DNA of 64,000 nucleotides from Acidobacteriota bacterium (GTDB lineage Bacteria; Acidobacteriota; Thermoanaerobaculia; Multivoradales; JBCCEF01). The stretch covers positions 1 through 64,000 of the forward strand of contig JBCCEF010000025.1 of assembly GCA_039030395.1 (NCBI GenBank), written 5' to 3'. Both the position numbers and the translations under genes were made by a program. Positions 16,026 to 23,545 of the stretch are shown here, piece by piece; the stretch's first letter is position 1, and every line of letters begins with the position of its first letter. The notes under the pieces are model-generated. The model was not told where the DNA came from. It made no database searches and was given only the letters and a program-made list of their open reading frames with translations.

Positions 16026-16847
16026 CTAGCCGAGGTTGCGGGCGCGCTCAGCCGCTTCGGCGACGGCCTTCAAAAGGGTCACCCGCAGGCCCCCCTCTTC
16101 GAGCTTCAAAATGCCGTCAACGGTGCAGCCGGCCGGGGTAGTGACGGCATCCTTCAACAACGCCGGGTGCTGGCCCGTTTCGATCACCATCTGCCCCGCT
16201 CCGAGGCAGGCCTGGGCAGCCAGCTCGATCGCCACGTCCCGCGGTAAGCCGACCTTGACACCGCCCTCGGCCAGCGCTTCGATCACCACGTAGACAAAGG
16301 CCGGACCACTCGCCGAAAGACCCGTTACGGCGTCGAAATGGCGCTCCCCGAGAACCACCGTCCGCCCCACCTGACCGAAGATCCCCTGGGCGGTGGCAAT
16401 GTGCTCGTCAGTCGCCCGGCGCCCGCCGGCCAGGGCGGTCATGCCGGCCCCCACCAGGCTCGCCGTGTTGGGCATCGCCCGCACCACCGCCGCCTGGCCG
16501 GCCGGCACCAGCCGCCCTTCGATGTGTCGCGAGGTGACACCGGCCAGGATCGAGATCAGGAGCTGCTCCGGGCGCCAAACCTCCGCCAGCTCGTCGAGCA
16601 CCCGCTCGGCGCTCTGCGGCTTGACGCACAGCAACACCACATCGGCTCCTGCCACCGCCGCTTGGTTGTCGAGGGTGGTTTCGATCGCAAGACGCTCGGC
16701 CACGCGATCGAGGGATTGCCGATGGAGGGCCGTGGCGACCAGCGCATCGGCTTTCACGAATCCCGAATCGAGCAGTGCCCGGCACAGGGTTACCCCCATT
16801 TTGCCGGCGCCGATCACCGCCAGACGGCGGGGTGAAGATGGACTCAA
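16026..16847 (-). CDS. proC: Pyrroline-5-carboxylate reductase
   Basis: A protein of 273 residues, family length. It reduces 1-pyrroline-5-carboxylate to proline with NAD(P)H. The N-terminal Rossmann motif reads AVIGAGKMG, followed by VVLLCVKPQ and RAMPNTASLVGAGMTAL. The C-terminal signature DAVTTPAGCTVDGILKLEEGG is intact, as is TGLSASGPAFVYVVIEAL. The only sensible start is a TTG at 16847 whose bases overlap the TGA of proline dehydrogenase (TTGA) with GGAGAGG just upstream. The pairing with a proline-degrading enzyme in one coupled unit is odd and is discussed in the findings. Confidence 0.95.
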   Translation of the reverse strand: MSPSSPRRLAVIGAGKMGVTLCRALLDSGFVKADALVATALHRQSLDRVAERLAIETTLDNQAAVAGADVVLLCVKPQSAERVLDELAEVWRPEQLLISILAGVTSRHIEGRLVPAGQAAVVRAMPNTASLVGAGMTALAGGRRATDEHIATAQGIFGQVGRTVVLGERHFDAVTGLSASGPAFVYVVIEALAEGGVKVGLPRDVAIELAAQACLGAGQMVIETGQHPALLKDAVTTPAGCTVDGILKLEEGGLRVTLLKAVAEAAERARNLG

Positions 16848-17749
16848 AAGCCTCTCCTACGCAACAAAGCCACGGTCACATGCCGGGCGATCTCAGGGTT
16901 CTCGCGCAAGCGGCGAGTGGTGTACGGGTACCAATCGCGACCGTACGGCACATACACCCGCAGCCGGTGCCCTTCGGCGAGCAGGATGCGCCGCAACTCG
17001 CCATCGACGCCGAGAAGCATCTGAAACTCATAGCGATCCCGCGGCACCTGCAGCCGATCGATCAGGGCCGTGGCAGCGCAGGCGAGGTATTCATCGTGGG
17101 TGGCGATGCCCACGTACACCCCGCGCCGCAGCATCTTCTCCAACGCCGCCAGGTAGTTGGCGCGTACCGTCTCGTAGCCTTTCCAGGCGACTTGCCGGGG
17201 CTCCACATAGATACCCTTGCATATTCTAACATTTGCATCCTGGATTGGCAGCCGATCGATGTCCGCCAGGGTCCGACGCATATAGGCCTGCAGCACCACA
17301 CCAACGTGGCCGAACCGCTCGTGCAAGCTGTCGTAGAGGCGCAGCGTCGCGTCGGTGCAGGAGCGATCCTCCATATCCAGCCGCACGAAGTTGTCGCGCT
17401 CCTGCGCCGCCCTCACCAGCTTTTCGATCTGCTCGGCGCAGAACACTTCGTCGATCTTGAGACCGAGCATGGTCGGCTTGACGGACACATTGGAGTCCAG
17501 GCCATGGTCCTCGATGGCGTCGAGGACCCGCAGGTACTCGTCCGTCGAGGCCTCCGCCTTTCGCCGCTCGGAAACCTCCTCGCCGAGCAGATCGAGGGTG
17601 GCCATAGCCCCCTCGGCGTTGAGTTCTCGAATGGTGGCGATGGCATCGTCCAAGGTCTCGCCGGCGACGTAGCGGGCAGCGACCCGACGGATCAAGAACC
17701 GCGGCACGAGCGGCATCGAAGCCACGAGCAAGCGGTCGAAGAAAGCCAT
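16844..17749 (-). CDS. Proline dehydrogenase (monofunctional)
   Basis: A FAD-dependent TIM-barrel enzyme of 301 residues oxidising proline to pyrroline-5-carboxylate and passing electrons to the quinone pool. Motifs seen: NVSVKPTMLGLKID, FVRLDMEDRSCTDATL, VVLQAYMRRTLADI, RICKGIYVEP and the C-terminal YVPYGRDWYPYTTRRLRENPE block, which holds the paired arginines that bind substrate. There is no P5C dehydrogenase domain, unlike PutA. The stop overlaps the proC start. No P5C dehydrogenase gene occurs in the window, though gdhA at 55.5 kb could take up the glutamate. Confidence 0.92.
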   Translation of the reverse strand: MAFFDRLLVASMPLVPRFLIRRVAARYVAGETLDDAIATIRELNAEGAMATLDLLGEEVSERRKAEASTDEYLRVLDAIEDHGLDSNVSVKPTMLGLKIDEVFCAEQIEKLVRAAQERDNFVRLDMEDRSCTDATLRLYDSLHERFGHVGVVLQAYMRRTLADIDRLPIQDANVRICKGIYVEPRQVAWKGYETVRANYLAALEKMLRRGVYVGIATHDEYLACAATALIDRLQVPRDRYEFQMLLGVDGELRRILLAEGHRLRVYVPYGRDWYPYTTRRLRENPEIARHVTVALLRRRGF

Positions 17750-17775
17750 CGATCAGAGGCGAGAGAAGAAGGGGG

Positions 17776-17801
17776 AGGCCCCGCGAGGAAACGAGGGGCC
17801 T
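17776..17801 (-). terminator. Probable terminator after the di-iron oxygenase gene
   Basis: AGGCCCC (17776-17782) pairs with GGGGCCT (17795-17801) around a 12-base loop. On the minus strand the hairpin is followed by CCCCCTTCTTCT, a weak pyrimidine tail. It lies in the 68-bp gap before proline dehydrogenase. Confidence 0.45.
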
Positions 17802-17817
17802 ATCGCGGGCTAGGGTT

Positions 17818-19155
17818 TCAGGCGGAGATCTCCGTCCGCTCGTCGACGGCCGGTAGCGGATCGTCCACCACCCACCGAACGGCTTTGGAACAAGGACAGG
17901 AACCGCCGACCCGCCGGAGGTCCGGCATCTTGCGCGCGGCGTCTCCGATCTCCAGCTCGCCGCCGTCGACCTTCTTGAGCACCTCGAGGTAACCCTTGAA
18001 ATCGGCGCTCGCCAGGTACGACTCCGGCAACGTGTCGCGCAGATGCGCGATGTACTCCGGCAGGCCGTCGAAGCGGGTGCCATCGTGACCGATTTTCTCG
18101 AAGGCCGGCACGCCGCGGCGGCGGAAGTAGCCCGGATCGGGCATGCGCAGAATCTCTTCCGGCTGAATGCCCTGGAAAGAGTCGCCGCCTTCGAGTTTCT
18201 CGACGGCGCTGACCGCTTCCCGACGATCGACTTCTTCGAGGCGCGCGCGGACGTAGCGCATATTCACGTCCCGCAGCAGCTTCGCCACTTCTTTCAGGTA
18301 GCCCTCCTGCGCTTCGGCGTTTTTCATCGGCTTGAGGCCGTAGCGGACGTTGGTGCCGCCGCCGCGCTCGTCGCCGAACATCTCGGCACCGCGCGGCAGC
18401 CACTTGTTGATCGCCTTCTGGAGCATCGACATGGTGACGTAGATCTCGCCCTGGGCCGCCTGCGTCGCCCAACGGCGCATGGGAACGACCCCGGCTGCCA
18501 GGTGGAAGGCCTCCTCGCGCAGCATCTGCGGCATCGACTCGGCCATCGGCTTGTAGGCGCTCACCCGCTGCATGGCGAGCTGGAACTTGCCCACTCGATC
18601 GATCAGAGCGCAAAACACCACATTGTCGACGAAGGAATCAAACTCGATGTTGAAGGCCGACAGTACGTGCGAGCCGGTGGTCATGGACAGGATCTCCTCC
18701 ACCATGTCGGCACTCGACTCTTGGGAGACGGAACTCCAGTCGTCGTCGAGTAACAGGTGGAGCATCTGGTAGCCGTGGCGCAGTTCCTCGGCCATCATCC
18801 GCAGGATCCAGAACTGCTCCTCCTCTTCCTGCGCCCGGGCGAGGGTCAGGCGGTGCTGCTGGATCGAACCGAACTCGGTGCTCGCCTGAGCTCGAATGGC
18901 GCCCAGCAGATGACTCGCGGATTCCGGCGTCAAATCAGCCGCCTTGGTGGCCTTCGGCTCGCCCTTGCGGTCGCCGCACTCGATCTCGTCGCACATCCCG
19001 AGTTCGCGGTAGGCGCACAGCTCGAAGCGATCGTTGTTGGGAAATTGCTTCTCCCAGTTCTCGATCAGAAAACCGTAGTCCGGAAGGAAAGTATCGCGCC
19101 ACCGCAACACGGCATCGTGGTATTTCTTCGGCAGGGTGGTCGTCGTGACAGCCAT
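17818..19155 (-). CDS. BoxB/PaaA-like ferritin-fold di-iron oxygenase
   Basis: A protein of 445 residues resembling the catalytic subunits of benzoyl-CoA and phenylacetyl-CoA epoxidases. Two di-iron half-sites of the E...ExxH type are visible: Glu 94 with E124-L-R-H127 (inside ILRMMAEELRHGYQML), and later E215-A-F-H218 (MLREEAFHLAAG) with acidic residues around 171-173. The C-terminal third has no recognised motif and ends near a CPC motif (GGSCPCSKAVRW), an unusual possible metal or disulfide site. No reductase subunit, CoA ligase or ring-cleavage gene is nearby, so the substrate is not defined. It is monocistronic, with the ATG preceded by AGAGAGG. Confidence 0.68.
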   Translation of the reverse strand: MAVTTTTLPKKYHDAVLRWRDTFLPDYGFLIENWEKQFPNNDRFELCAYRELGMCDEIECGDRKGEPKATKAADLTPESASHLLGAIRAQASTEFGSIQQHRLTLARAQEEEEQFWILRMMAEELRHGYQMLHLLLDDDWSSVSQESSADMVEEILSMTTGSHVLSAFNIEFDSFVDNVVFCALIDRVGKFQLAMQRVSAYKPMAESMPQMLREEAFHLAAGVVPMRRWATQAAQGEIYVTMSMLQKAINKWLPRGAEMFGDERGGGTNVRYGLKPMKNAEAQEGYLKEVAKLLRDVNMRYVRARLEEVDRREAVSAVEKLEGGDSFQGIQPEEILRMPDPGYFRRRGVPAFEKIGHDGTRFDGLPEYIAHLRDTLPESYLASADFKGYLEVLKKVDGGELEIGDAARKMPDLRRVGGSCPCSKAVRWVVDDPLPAVDERTEISA

Positions 19156-19280
19156 GGCAACCTCTCTCTTCAGTCTGATTCCGACCGGCCTCGTCCGATG
19201 AAGCCGGCGTTCCGTTCCGCGAACTGCGACCTAACTCCTCGGCGTAGGCTTTTAGGCTGCGAAGGGAATCTCACAGCCCG

Positions 19281-19437
19281 CGACCGAGCCCACAGGGCGA
19301 GGCGGCGGCGAAGCCGCCGTGGACGGGGTGAGCCCGAAAGATCCTTTCGGGCGAGGGGACGCCCAGCCCCCATTCTAGAAAACAACCAGCAGGATTGCTG
19401 AAGTAATGGGCGAAGCCCTGTTCAGCAGTCGTGCTGG
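19281..19437 (-). repeat. Multi-hairpin repeat, copy A
   Basis: Read on the minus strand it starts CCAGCACGACTGCTGAA and forms: hairpin 1 (GCTGAA/TTCAGC around GGGC-TTC-GCCC, outer CCAGCA/TGCTGG); hairpin 2, weakened (GGGGGCTGGGCGTCCCC); hairpin 3 (CCCGAAAG/CTTTCGGG); the linker TCACCCCGTCCACGGC; hairpin 4 (GGCGGC-TTC-GCCGCC); hairpin 5 (GCCC/GGGC); and a GGTCGCG end. The TGA in its GCTGAA is the stop codon of the GNAT gene. The gap 19156-19280 holds the leader of the di-iron gene and nothing else I can identify. Confidence 0.88.
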
Positions 19438-19877
19438 AGACGGCGAACGTATGGGCGAAGACTCGCCGGCTCGAATCCCAGGGCGCTGAAAAACTCGCCA
19501 AGGTCCTGCCGTTCGTCGTCTACGAAGGTCCGCACCGCCTTCGCACCGCGTCCCCGGAAGTGCTCGAACATCGCCTCGGCCATCTTGCGCCCGACCGATT
19601 GGCCGCGCCGCGCCGGATCGACCCCGAGCACCTCGACCCAACCGGTGGGCTCGTCGAGACCGAACTCGCCGGAGCGTACTTCGCCGAGCATGAAGCCGAC
19701 CACTTCACCGCCTATCTCGGCCACCAGGGAAGCATCTGGATCCCGCCGTAGGTAATAGCCTACACGGCGCTCCCAAACGTCCGGCTGGTACCGGCCGGAG
19801 ATCTTTTCGTCAATCGCTCCAATCGCCTCGAGGTCCAACTCATCGAGGGCGCGGACTTGAATCGAGCTTTCAGTCAT
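19422..19877 (-). CDS. GNAT family N-acetyltransferase
   Basis: A protein of 151 residues with the GNAT fold: an N-terminal VRALDELDLEAI strand-helix, a central VAEIGGEVVGFMLGEV strand pair, and the acetyl-CoA pyrophosphate loop VDPARRGQSVGRKMAEAM (Q/RxxGxA type), then helix and strand to FFSALGFEPA. It resembles RimI-like enzymes but the acceptor cannot be assigned. The final residues (LQHDC) and the TGA stop are encoded by the first bases of repeat copy A, so the C-terminus appears to have been reshaped by the repeat. The start is the ATG at 19877; no strong ribosome site is visible. Confidence 0.85.
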   Translation of the reverse strand: MTESSIQVRALDELDLEAIGAIDEKISGRYQPDVWERRVGYYLRRDPDASLVAEIGGEVVGFMLGEVRSGEFGLDEPTGWVEVLGVDPARRGQSVGRKMAEAMFEHFRGRGAKAVRTFVDDERQDLGEFFSALGFEPASLRPYVRRLQHDC

Positions 19878-20030
19878 GGTCGTCCGTCAGCCGGGCGCCT
19901 AAGACGTGCAGCGCCCGGGAGATGCTCCCATTCTATGCGGGAACGGTGCCACCGGCAAATGGATCTGCGATCACAGCAGGGAGCGGCGAGGGAACACCGA
20001 CCTGGGACTTCGTACCTGAGGAATGAATCG

Positions 20031-21413
20031 CTAACCGGACTGTCGAACCTGATCGAGGCGTCGCTCGACTTCGCGCAGCAAGGCTGCCGTCAGTTCCTTG
20101 CGCTCGGCTGCCTGATGAAGCAACAAGTACGCAGCGAGAGCTTCTTTCTCGACCCGGTGGGCCTTGAACACGGCCAGCATTTCAGTTGCGAGGCGGAGAA
20201 CCTCGGAATGCCGTCGCTGCTGCGACAGGAGGCCGGCGAGATCGAGCGAGACCAGGGCCGCGTCGATCGGAATGCCCTGCTCGATAAAGCGCTTTCGCGC
20301 CTCCTGGAAGCAGCCCTCGGCCTGGTCCGGACGATCGAGGGAGCGAGCGATCATGCCCTCGAGCCACTGAAGGTGAACGAGGGCCACGCGATCTCCACAG
20401 CTCAAATAGAGCGGCCGTGCTTGCGACAGAAGGGCCAGAGCTTCTCGGCTGTTCCCACACTCGTGCAAGGACCAAAGGAGGTTGTGCCAGCCGGCAAGAG
20501 CCAGACGGGCATCCTCCGAGGGGTCCACCAAAGACATGGCCTCGCGAACCAGTCGAATCTCCTGCTCGTGCTGCCCTTCTTGCGCGTAGAGGAAGGCCAA
20601 ATTCATCGTACTTCTGCCGGCCAGATGTTTCTTTCCGATCGCGAGATACAGCAAGCGAGCCATCTCCGCCGCGAGGCGTCCTTCTCGGAAACGCTCGAGC
20701 ACGCCACACAAACTGGCACGAACCTCCAAATAGAAGGCCAGCCCGTCCACCGCGCCGGTCCCCTGCAAGAGGTTCTCCTTCGCCGACTCCAGAGCGCTCA
20801 TCGCCTCGACCAAGGACTCGTTCGACCGGAGGAAGTTCGCTAAATAGCCGTAACAACGCGCTCGCAGATCAGCCAGCGCAAGGTCGCCTTCGATGTCCCC
20901 ATCGAGCCGCTCCGCCACGCTGACCGCGAAGCGGCAAAGCTCTTCGGCCCGATGAGGATCGTCATATCTCAGCGCCCAGGCCAGCTCGACCATCGCCTCG
21001 GCGACTCCCCACCTGCGGTAGGCCTCTGAATTCTCCACCTTCAAGACCTGCCGTGCTGGGGGAAGGGAACCGAGATCGATGACCCGCTGGACGTCTACGG
21101 TGCTAGCGCATCCGGATTCTGAAGTCTCGAACTCGTCCAGGCAGACGCCTAGCAGTTGACGTCCCCTCGCCGCGCCTTCAGCCGATTCGCAGTCTGGGTT
21201 CCAGGCGAAAAAGCTACCGGGTTTTGAATGATCCAATTCCCGATCCAAAACCGTGAAGGACTGGCGGATCAGCCGTAGCTGAGCACAGCACACCTCACAT
21301 CCTTCCACCAAATGCCGGAGGGTTAGGCGTGTAGCGTCCACCGGCAAGTCGGCAAGCAAGAACCCCGTCAACGTGGACGAGTCTGGATGGACTTTTGATG
21401 TAGTCAAAGCCAT
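20031..21413 (-). CDS. TPR-repeat protein with N-terminal Cys/His cluster
   Basis: A predicted cytoplasmic protein of 460 residues. Near the N-terminus, His 34, Cys 39 and Cys 42 (RHLVEGCEVCC) resemble the zinc-binding HxxxCxxC of anti-sigma factors, with one extra residue between His and Cys. From about residue 125 to the end it is entirely helical, with tandem TPR-like units such as AYRRWGVAEAMVELAWAL, ARCYGYLANFL, AGRSTMNLAFLYAQEGQHEQ, WHNLLWSLHECGNSREALAL and AALVSLDLAGLLSQQRRHSE. No DNA-binding domain or membrane segment is seen. It is preceded on the same strand, 236 bases upstream, by a small secreted peptide gene. The function is unknown; regulation by protein or peptide binding is a guess from architecture. 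Confidence 0.7.
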   Translation of the reverse strand: MALTTSKVHPDSSTLTGFLLADLPVDATRLTLRHLVEGCEVCCAQLRLIRQSFTVLDRELDHSKPGSFFAWNPDCESAEGAARGRQLLGVCLDEFETSESGCASTVDVQRVIDLGSLPPARQVLKVENSEAYRRWGVAEAMVELAWALRYDDPHRAEELCRFAVSVAERLDGDIEGDLALADLRARCYGYLANFLRSNESLVEAMSALESAKENLLQGTGAVDGLAFYLEVRASLCGVLERFREGRLAAEMARLLYLAIGKKHLAGRSTMNLAFLYAQEGQHEQEIRLVREAMSLVDPSEDARLALAGWHNLLWSLHECGNSREALALLSQARPLYLSCGDRVALVHLQWLEGMIARSLDRPDQAEGCFQEARKRFIEQGIPIDAALVSLDLAGLLSQQRRHSEVLRLATEMLAVFKAHRVEKEALAAYLLLHQAAERKELTAALLREVERRLDQVRQSG

Positions 21414-21510
21414 ATAGAAACCAGTGACATAGCACCTTGGCGCTGGAGCATTACCTCTTGGCAGATGATAGCAGCATCAAACCAAGAGATTCAACAGCTC
21501 CGCTCTCGCA

Positions 21511-21540
21511 GCCGAGTCCTCGGTGCACCTCGGACTCGGC
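21511..21540 (-). other. Strong hairpin in the leader of the TPR gene
   Basis: GCCGAGTCC and GGACTCGGC form a perfect 9-bp stem around a 12-base loop, in the 236-bp gap between the secreted peptide and the TPR gene. There is no T-run after it, so it looks more like an RNA structure or attenuating stem than a simple terminator. A smaller CCCC/GGGG stem (about 21554-21570) precedes it. Confidence 0.45.
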
Positions 21541-21649
21541 ACAAGTCAGTGGCCCCAGACTCCAGGGGTCTTTCGGTTCTGCCGCCTCCCAGCAGAATCG
21601 TTGGGGACTTCTTAGGTGGCCCGGCTATGGCAACAGGCCCCCCGGACCC

Positions 21650-21886
21650 TTAGCTGAGGCTTCGTCCCATCGGGTCGAGTCCCGGGCCCCGCTCGTTGTC
21701 CGACGTGGGTCCGAAGCGCTCCATGAGCCACTCGTAAATCTCTACGAAAAGACTCACAGAGGAAGTGTCTTCCTGGGCCCCGGCCGCTTCGGCCTCATCC
21801 GCGAAAGCAAAACCGACAGGCATGGTGAGCAGGGCGACGACGACAAACACGACAGATAGACGACGCAGGGTAACGAAAGTGCGCAT
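21650..21886 (-). CDS. Small secreted peptide precursor upstream of the TPR gene
   Basis: A protein of 78 residues starting at the ATG at 21886, which has AGGGGAG 7-8 bases upstream. Residues 1-10 are basic (MRTFVTLRR), residues 11-26 hydrophobic (VVFVVVALLTMPVGFAFA), and a signal-peptidase site is likely after FAFA. The mature part (about 50 residues) is acidic: DEAEAAGAQEDTSS, then a hydrophobic-aromatic helix (FVEIYEWLMERFGP) and a Gly/Pro tail (NERGPGLDPMG). No cysteines, no family recognised. The in-frame start at 21994 would add 36 basic residues upstream of the signal and lies on the promoter. An AT-rich promoter with a palindromic operator precedes it (22003-22033). Confidence 0.6.
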   Translation of the reverse strand: MRTFVTLRRLSVVFVVVALLTMPVGFAFADEAEAAGAQEDTSSVSLFVEIYEWLMERFGPTSDNERGPGLDPMGRSLS

Positions 21887-22002
21887 AACAAATCTCCCCT
21901 TGCCGGAGCGACGAGGAACCGGAATTGGTTTTCGACGTCCGACTTCCAGTGAATAGGTTGCCGCTTGACGGCGATCCGAGACAGCTAAGAACAAATTTCA
22001 GA

Positions 22003-22033
22003 ATAATCTCTTATGTGACATATTTTATGTCAA
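22003..22033 (-). promoter_or_regulatory. Promoter with perfect 17-bp palindromic operator before the secreted peptide gene
   Basis: TGACATATTTTATGTCA at 22016-22032 is a perfect palindrome (7-bp arms, 3-base centre). On the minus strand it overlaps a consensus -35 TTGACA (22033-22028), with GATTAT as a possible -10 about 19 bases on (22008-22003). Such AT-rich symmetry is exceptional in this GC-rich sequence. The leader to the ATG at 21886 would be about 110 bases. The rest of the 386-bp gap (21887-22272) between this peptide gene and lipA holds no convincing gene. Confidence 0.55.
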
Positions 22034-22272
22034 TTCGCGACCGGAAGCAAAGATAGAGTATAAGTCCCGGCATACGTATCCCGGAAACTTCCCGGAAGAA
22101 TAACTCCTGAACAGGAAAAAGGCACCCCGCCAAGAGTGTCGAGGGACTTCCCTGCTGGTTACGAAAGCAAGTCGTGCCTAGGCTTGGCCACCCTCGTTCC
22201 GCCTCGCCTGAATTTTCGGTTTTCCTCGATCGACCGGGCGGCGGGTGGCTCGCCAGGAAGACTCCACATCCC

Positions 22273-23250
22273 CTAGCGAGTAGGAGCCGCTTTGACGTGC
22301 TCGTGAGCGTGGTAGCTGCTGCGTACCAACGGCCCGGCCTCGCAGTGGTCGAAACCGAGGGACAGTGCAAAGTCCCGGAAATCGGCAAATTGATCCGGCG
22401 ACACCCAACGATCCACCGGCAGATGGTCCGGCGTCGGCTGAAGGTACTGCCCCATGGTGACGATCTCGACCCCTGCTGCGCGGATGTCCGTCAGGGTGGA
22501 CCGCAGTTCATCGTCGGTCTCGCCGATGCCGAGCATCAGGCCGGTCTTCACCCGCCCGTCATAGCGGCCTGCATCGCGCTCCTGCGCAGCCGCCGCGAGC
22601 AGGTCGAGGGAGCGCTCGTAGCGGCTTCCGGGACGGGCCTTTCGGTACATCTTCGGGACCGTTTCCATGTTGTGCGAGAAGACTTCGGGCCGTGCTCCGA
22701 GCACAATGTCCAGCGCGTCGTCCACCTTTCGAAAATCCGGCGTCAGCACTTCGACGGCGGTGCCCGGACTGGTGTCGTGAATGGCTTCGATCACGTGTGC
22801 GAAGTGGCCCGCACCGCCGTCCTTCAAGTCGTCCCGGTCGACGGAGGTGATCACCGCGTGCCGCAATCCCATGGTGCGCACCGCCTCGGCGACGTGCTCC
22901 GGCTCTTTCTCGTCCACCCCCGCCGCCGGACGGCCGGTGGTCACGGCGCAGAAACCGCAGCGCCGCGTGCAGATGTCGCCCAGGATCATGAACGTCGCCG
23001 TACCGTGTTCACCCCAGCACTCGTAGATGTTTGGGCAGCGGGCTTCCTGGCAAACCGTGTGGAGGTCGAGGCGGTCGACCAGCGACTTGACCTTATGGTA
23101 CTGCGAAGGCGTGGCCAATCGAATGCGCAGCCACTCGGGACGACCTTCCCGCGGCGGCTGCTTCGGAGCCGCTCCGATCTGCACCAAAGACGCGCCGGCG
23201 GCAGCGGGGTTGTGAACTCGGGCGGGAGCGGAAGTGCTGATTTCTGACAC
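22273..23250 (-). CDS. lipA: Lipoyl synthase
   Basis: A radical SAM enzyme of 325 residues that inserts two sulfur atoms into octanoyl chains on lipoyl-carrier proteins such as the E2 encoded at 59.3 kb. Both iron-sulfur sites are present: the auxiliary cluster CQEARCPNIYECW and the SAM cluster CTRRCGFC. Further hallmarks are SVDRDDLKDGGA, KTGLMLGIGETDDE and MGQYLQPT. The start is a GTG at 23250; the N-terminal 40 residues are poorly conserved and another start is possible. No lipB or lplA is adjacent. The 280-bp gap on its upstream side contains repeat copy B. Confidence 0.96.
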   Translation of the reverse strand: MSEISTSAPARVHNPAAAGASLVQIGAAPKQPPREGRPEWLRIRLATPSQYHKVKSLVDRLDLHTVCQEARCPNIYECWGEHGTATFMILGDICTRRCGFCAVTTGRPAAGVDEKEPEHVAEAVRTMGLRHAVITSVDRDDLKDGGAGHFAHVIEAIHDTSPGTAVEVLTPDFRKVDDALDIVLGARPEVFSHNMETVPKMYRKARPGSRYERSLDLLAAAAQERDAGRYDGRVKTGLMLGIGETDDELRSTLTDIRAAGVEIVTMGQYLQPTPDHLPVDRWVSPDQFADFRDFALSLGFDHCEAGPLVRSSYHAHEHVKAAPTR

Positions 23251-23384
23251 GATGAGAATCTCGGAAAGAGAGTGAATCGAGGGCGGAGCGATCAGCGGAG
23301 AAATGCACCCGACCGCTGGGAGCTACAGTCTAGCAGCCCTTCCGACAGAGCTATTCCCCTACAGACTTTATTGGCTCGATTTCG

Positions 23385-23545
23385 CGACCGAGCCCGAAGG
23401 GCGAGGCGGCAGCACAGCTGCCGAGGACGGGGGGAGGTGGAAAAGGCTTGCCTTTTCTACCGAGGGGGCGCCCAGCCCCCTGGAAAGAAAAGCTAGCGGG
23501 GCAGCTGAAATCATAGGCCGAAGGCCTTTTTCAGCAACCCGCTAG
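23385..23545 (-). repeat. Multi-hairpin repeat, copy B
   Basis: Read on the minus strand: hairpin 1 is nearly perfect (CTAGCGGG/CCCGCTAG outside, GCTGAA/TTCAGC, GGCC-TTC-GGCC at the tip); hairpin 2 is GGGGGCTGGGCGCCCCC; hairpin 3 has a different 12-bp stem (GGTAGAAAAGGC with GCCTTTTCCACC, one mismatch); hairpin 4 is GGCAGC-TGT-GCTGCC; hairpin 5 is GCCC-TTC-GGGC, then TCGGTCGCG. It lies at the 3' end of nadC, whose frame reads through CTAGCGGGT and stops at the TGA of GCTGA. Confidence 0.92.

Noticed and set aside
13876-16029. Long plus-strand open frame (717 codons) opposite recN, the GGDEF gene and the amidotransferase
   Set aside because: It is antisense to three well-supported genes, rich in Arg, His and Gly, and matches no family. 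It is a by-product of high third-position GC.
22011-22388. Small minus-strand frame (125 codons) across the lipA end and the AT-rich gap
   Set aside because: It overlaps the lipA 3' end in another frame and the promoter of the peptide gene, and encodes nothing recognisable.
23272-23545. Short plus-strand frames over repeat copy B
   Set aside because: They translate the repeat's hairpins; no ribosome site and no counterpart in the other copies.
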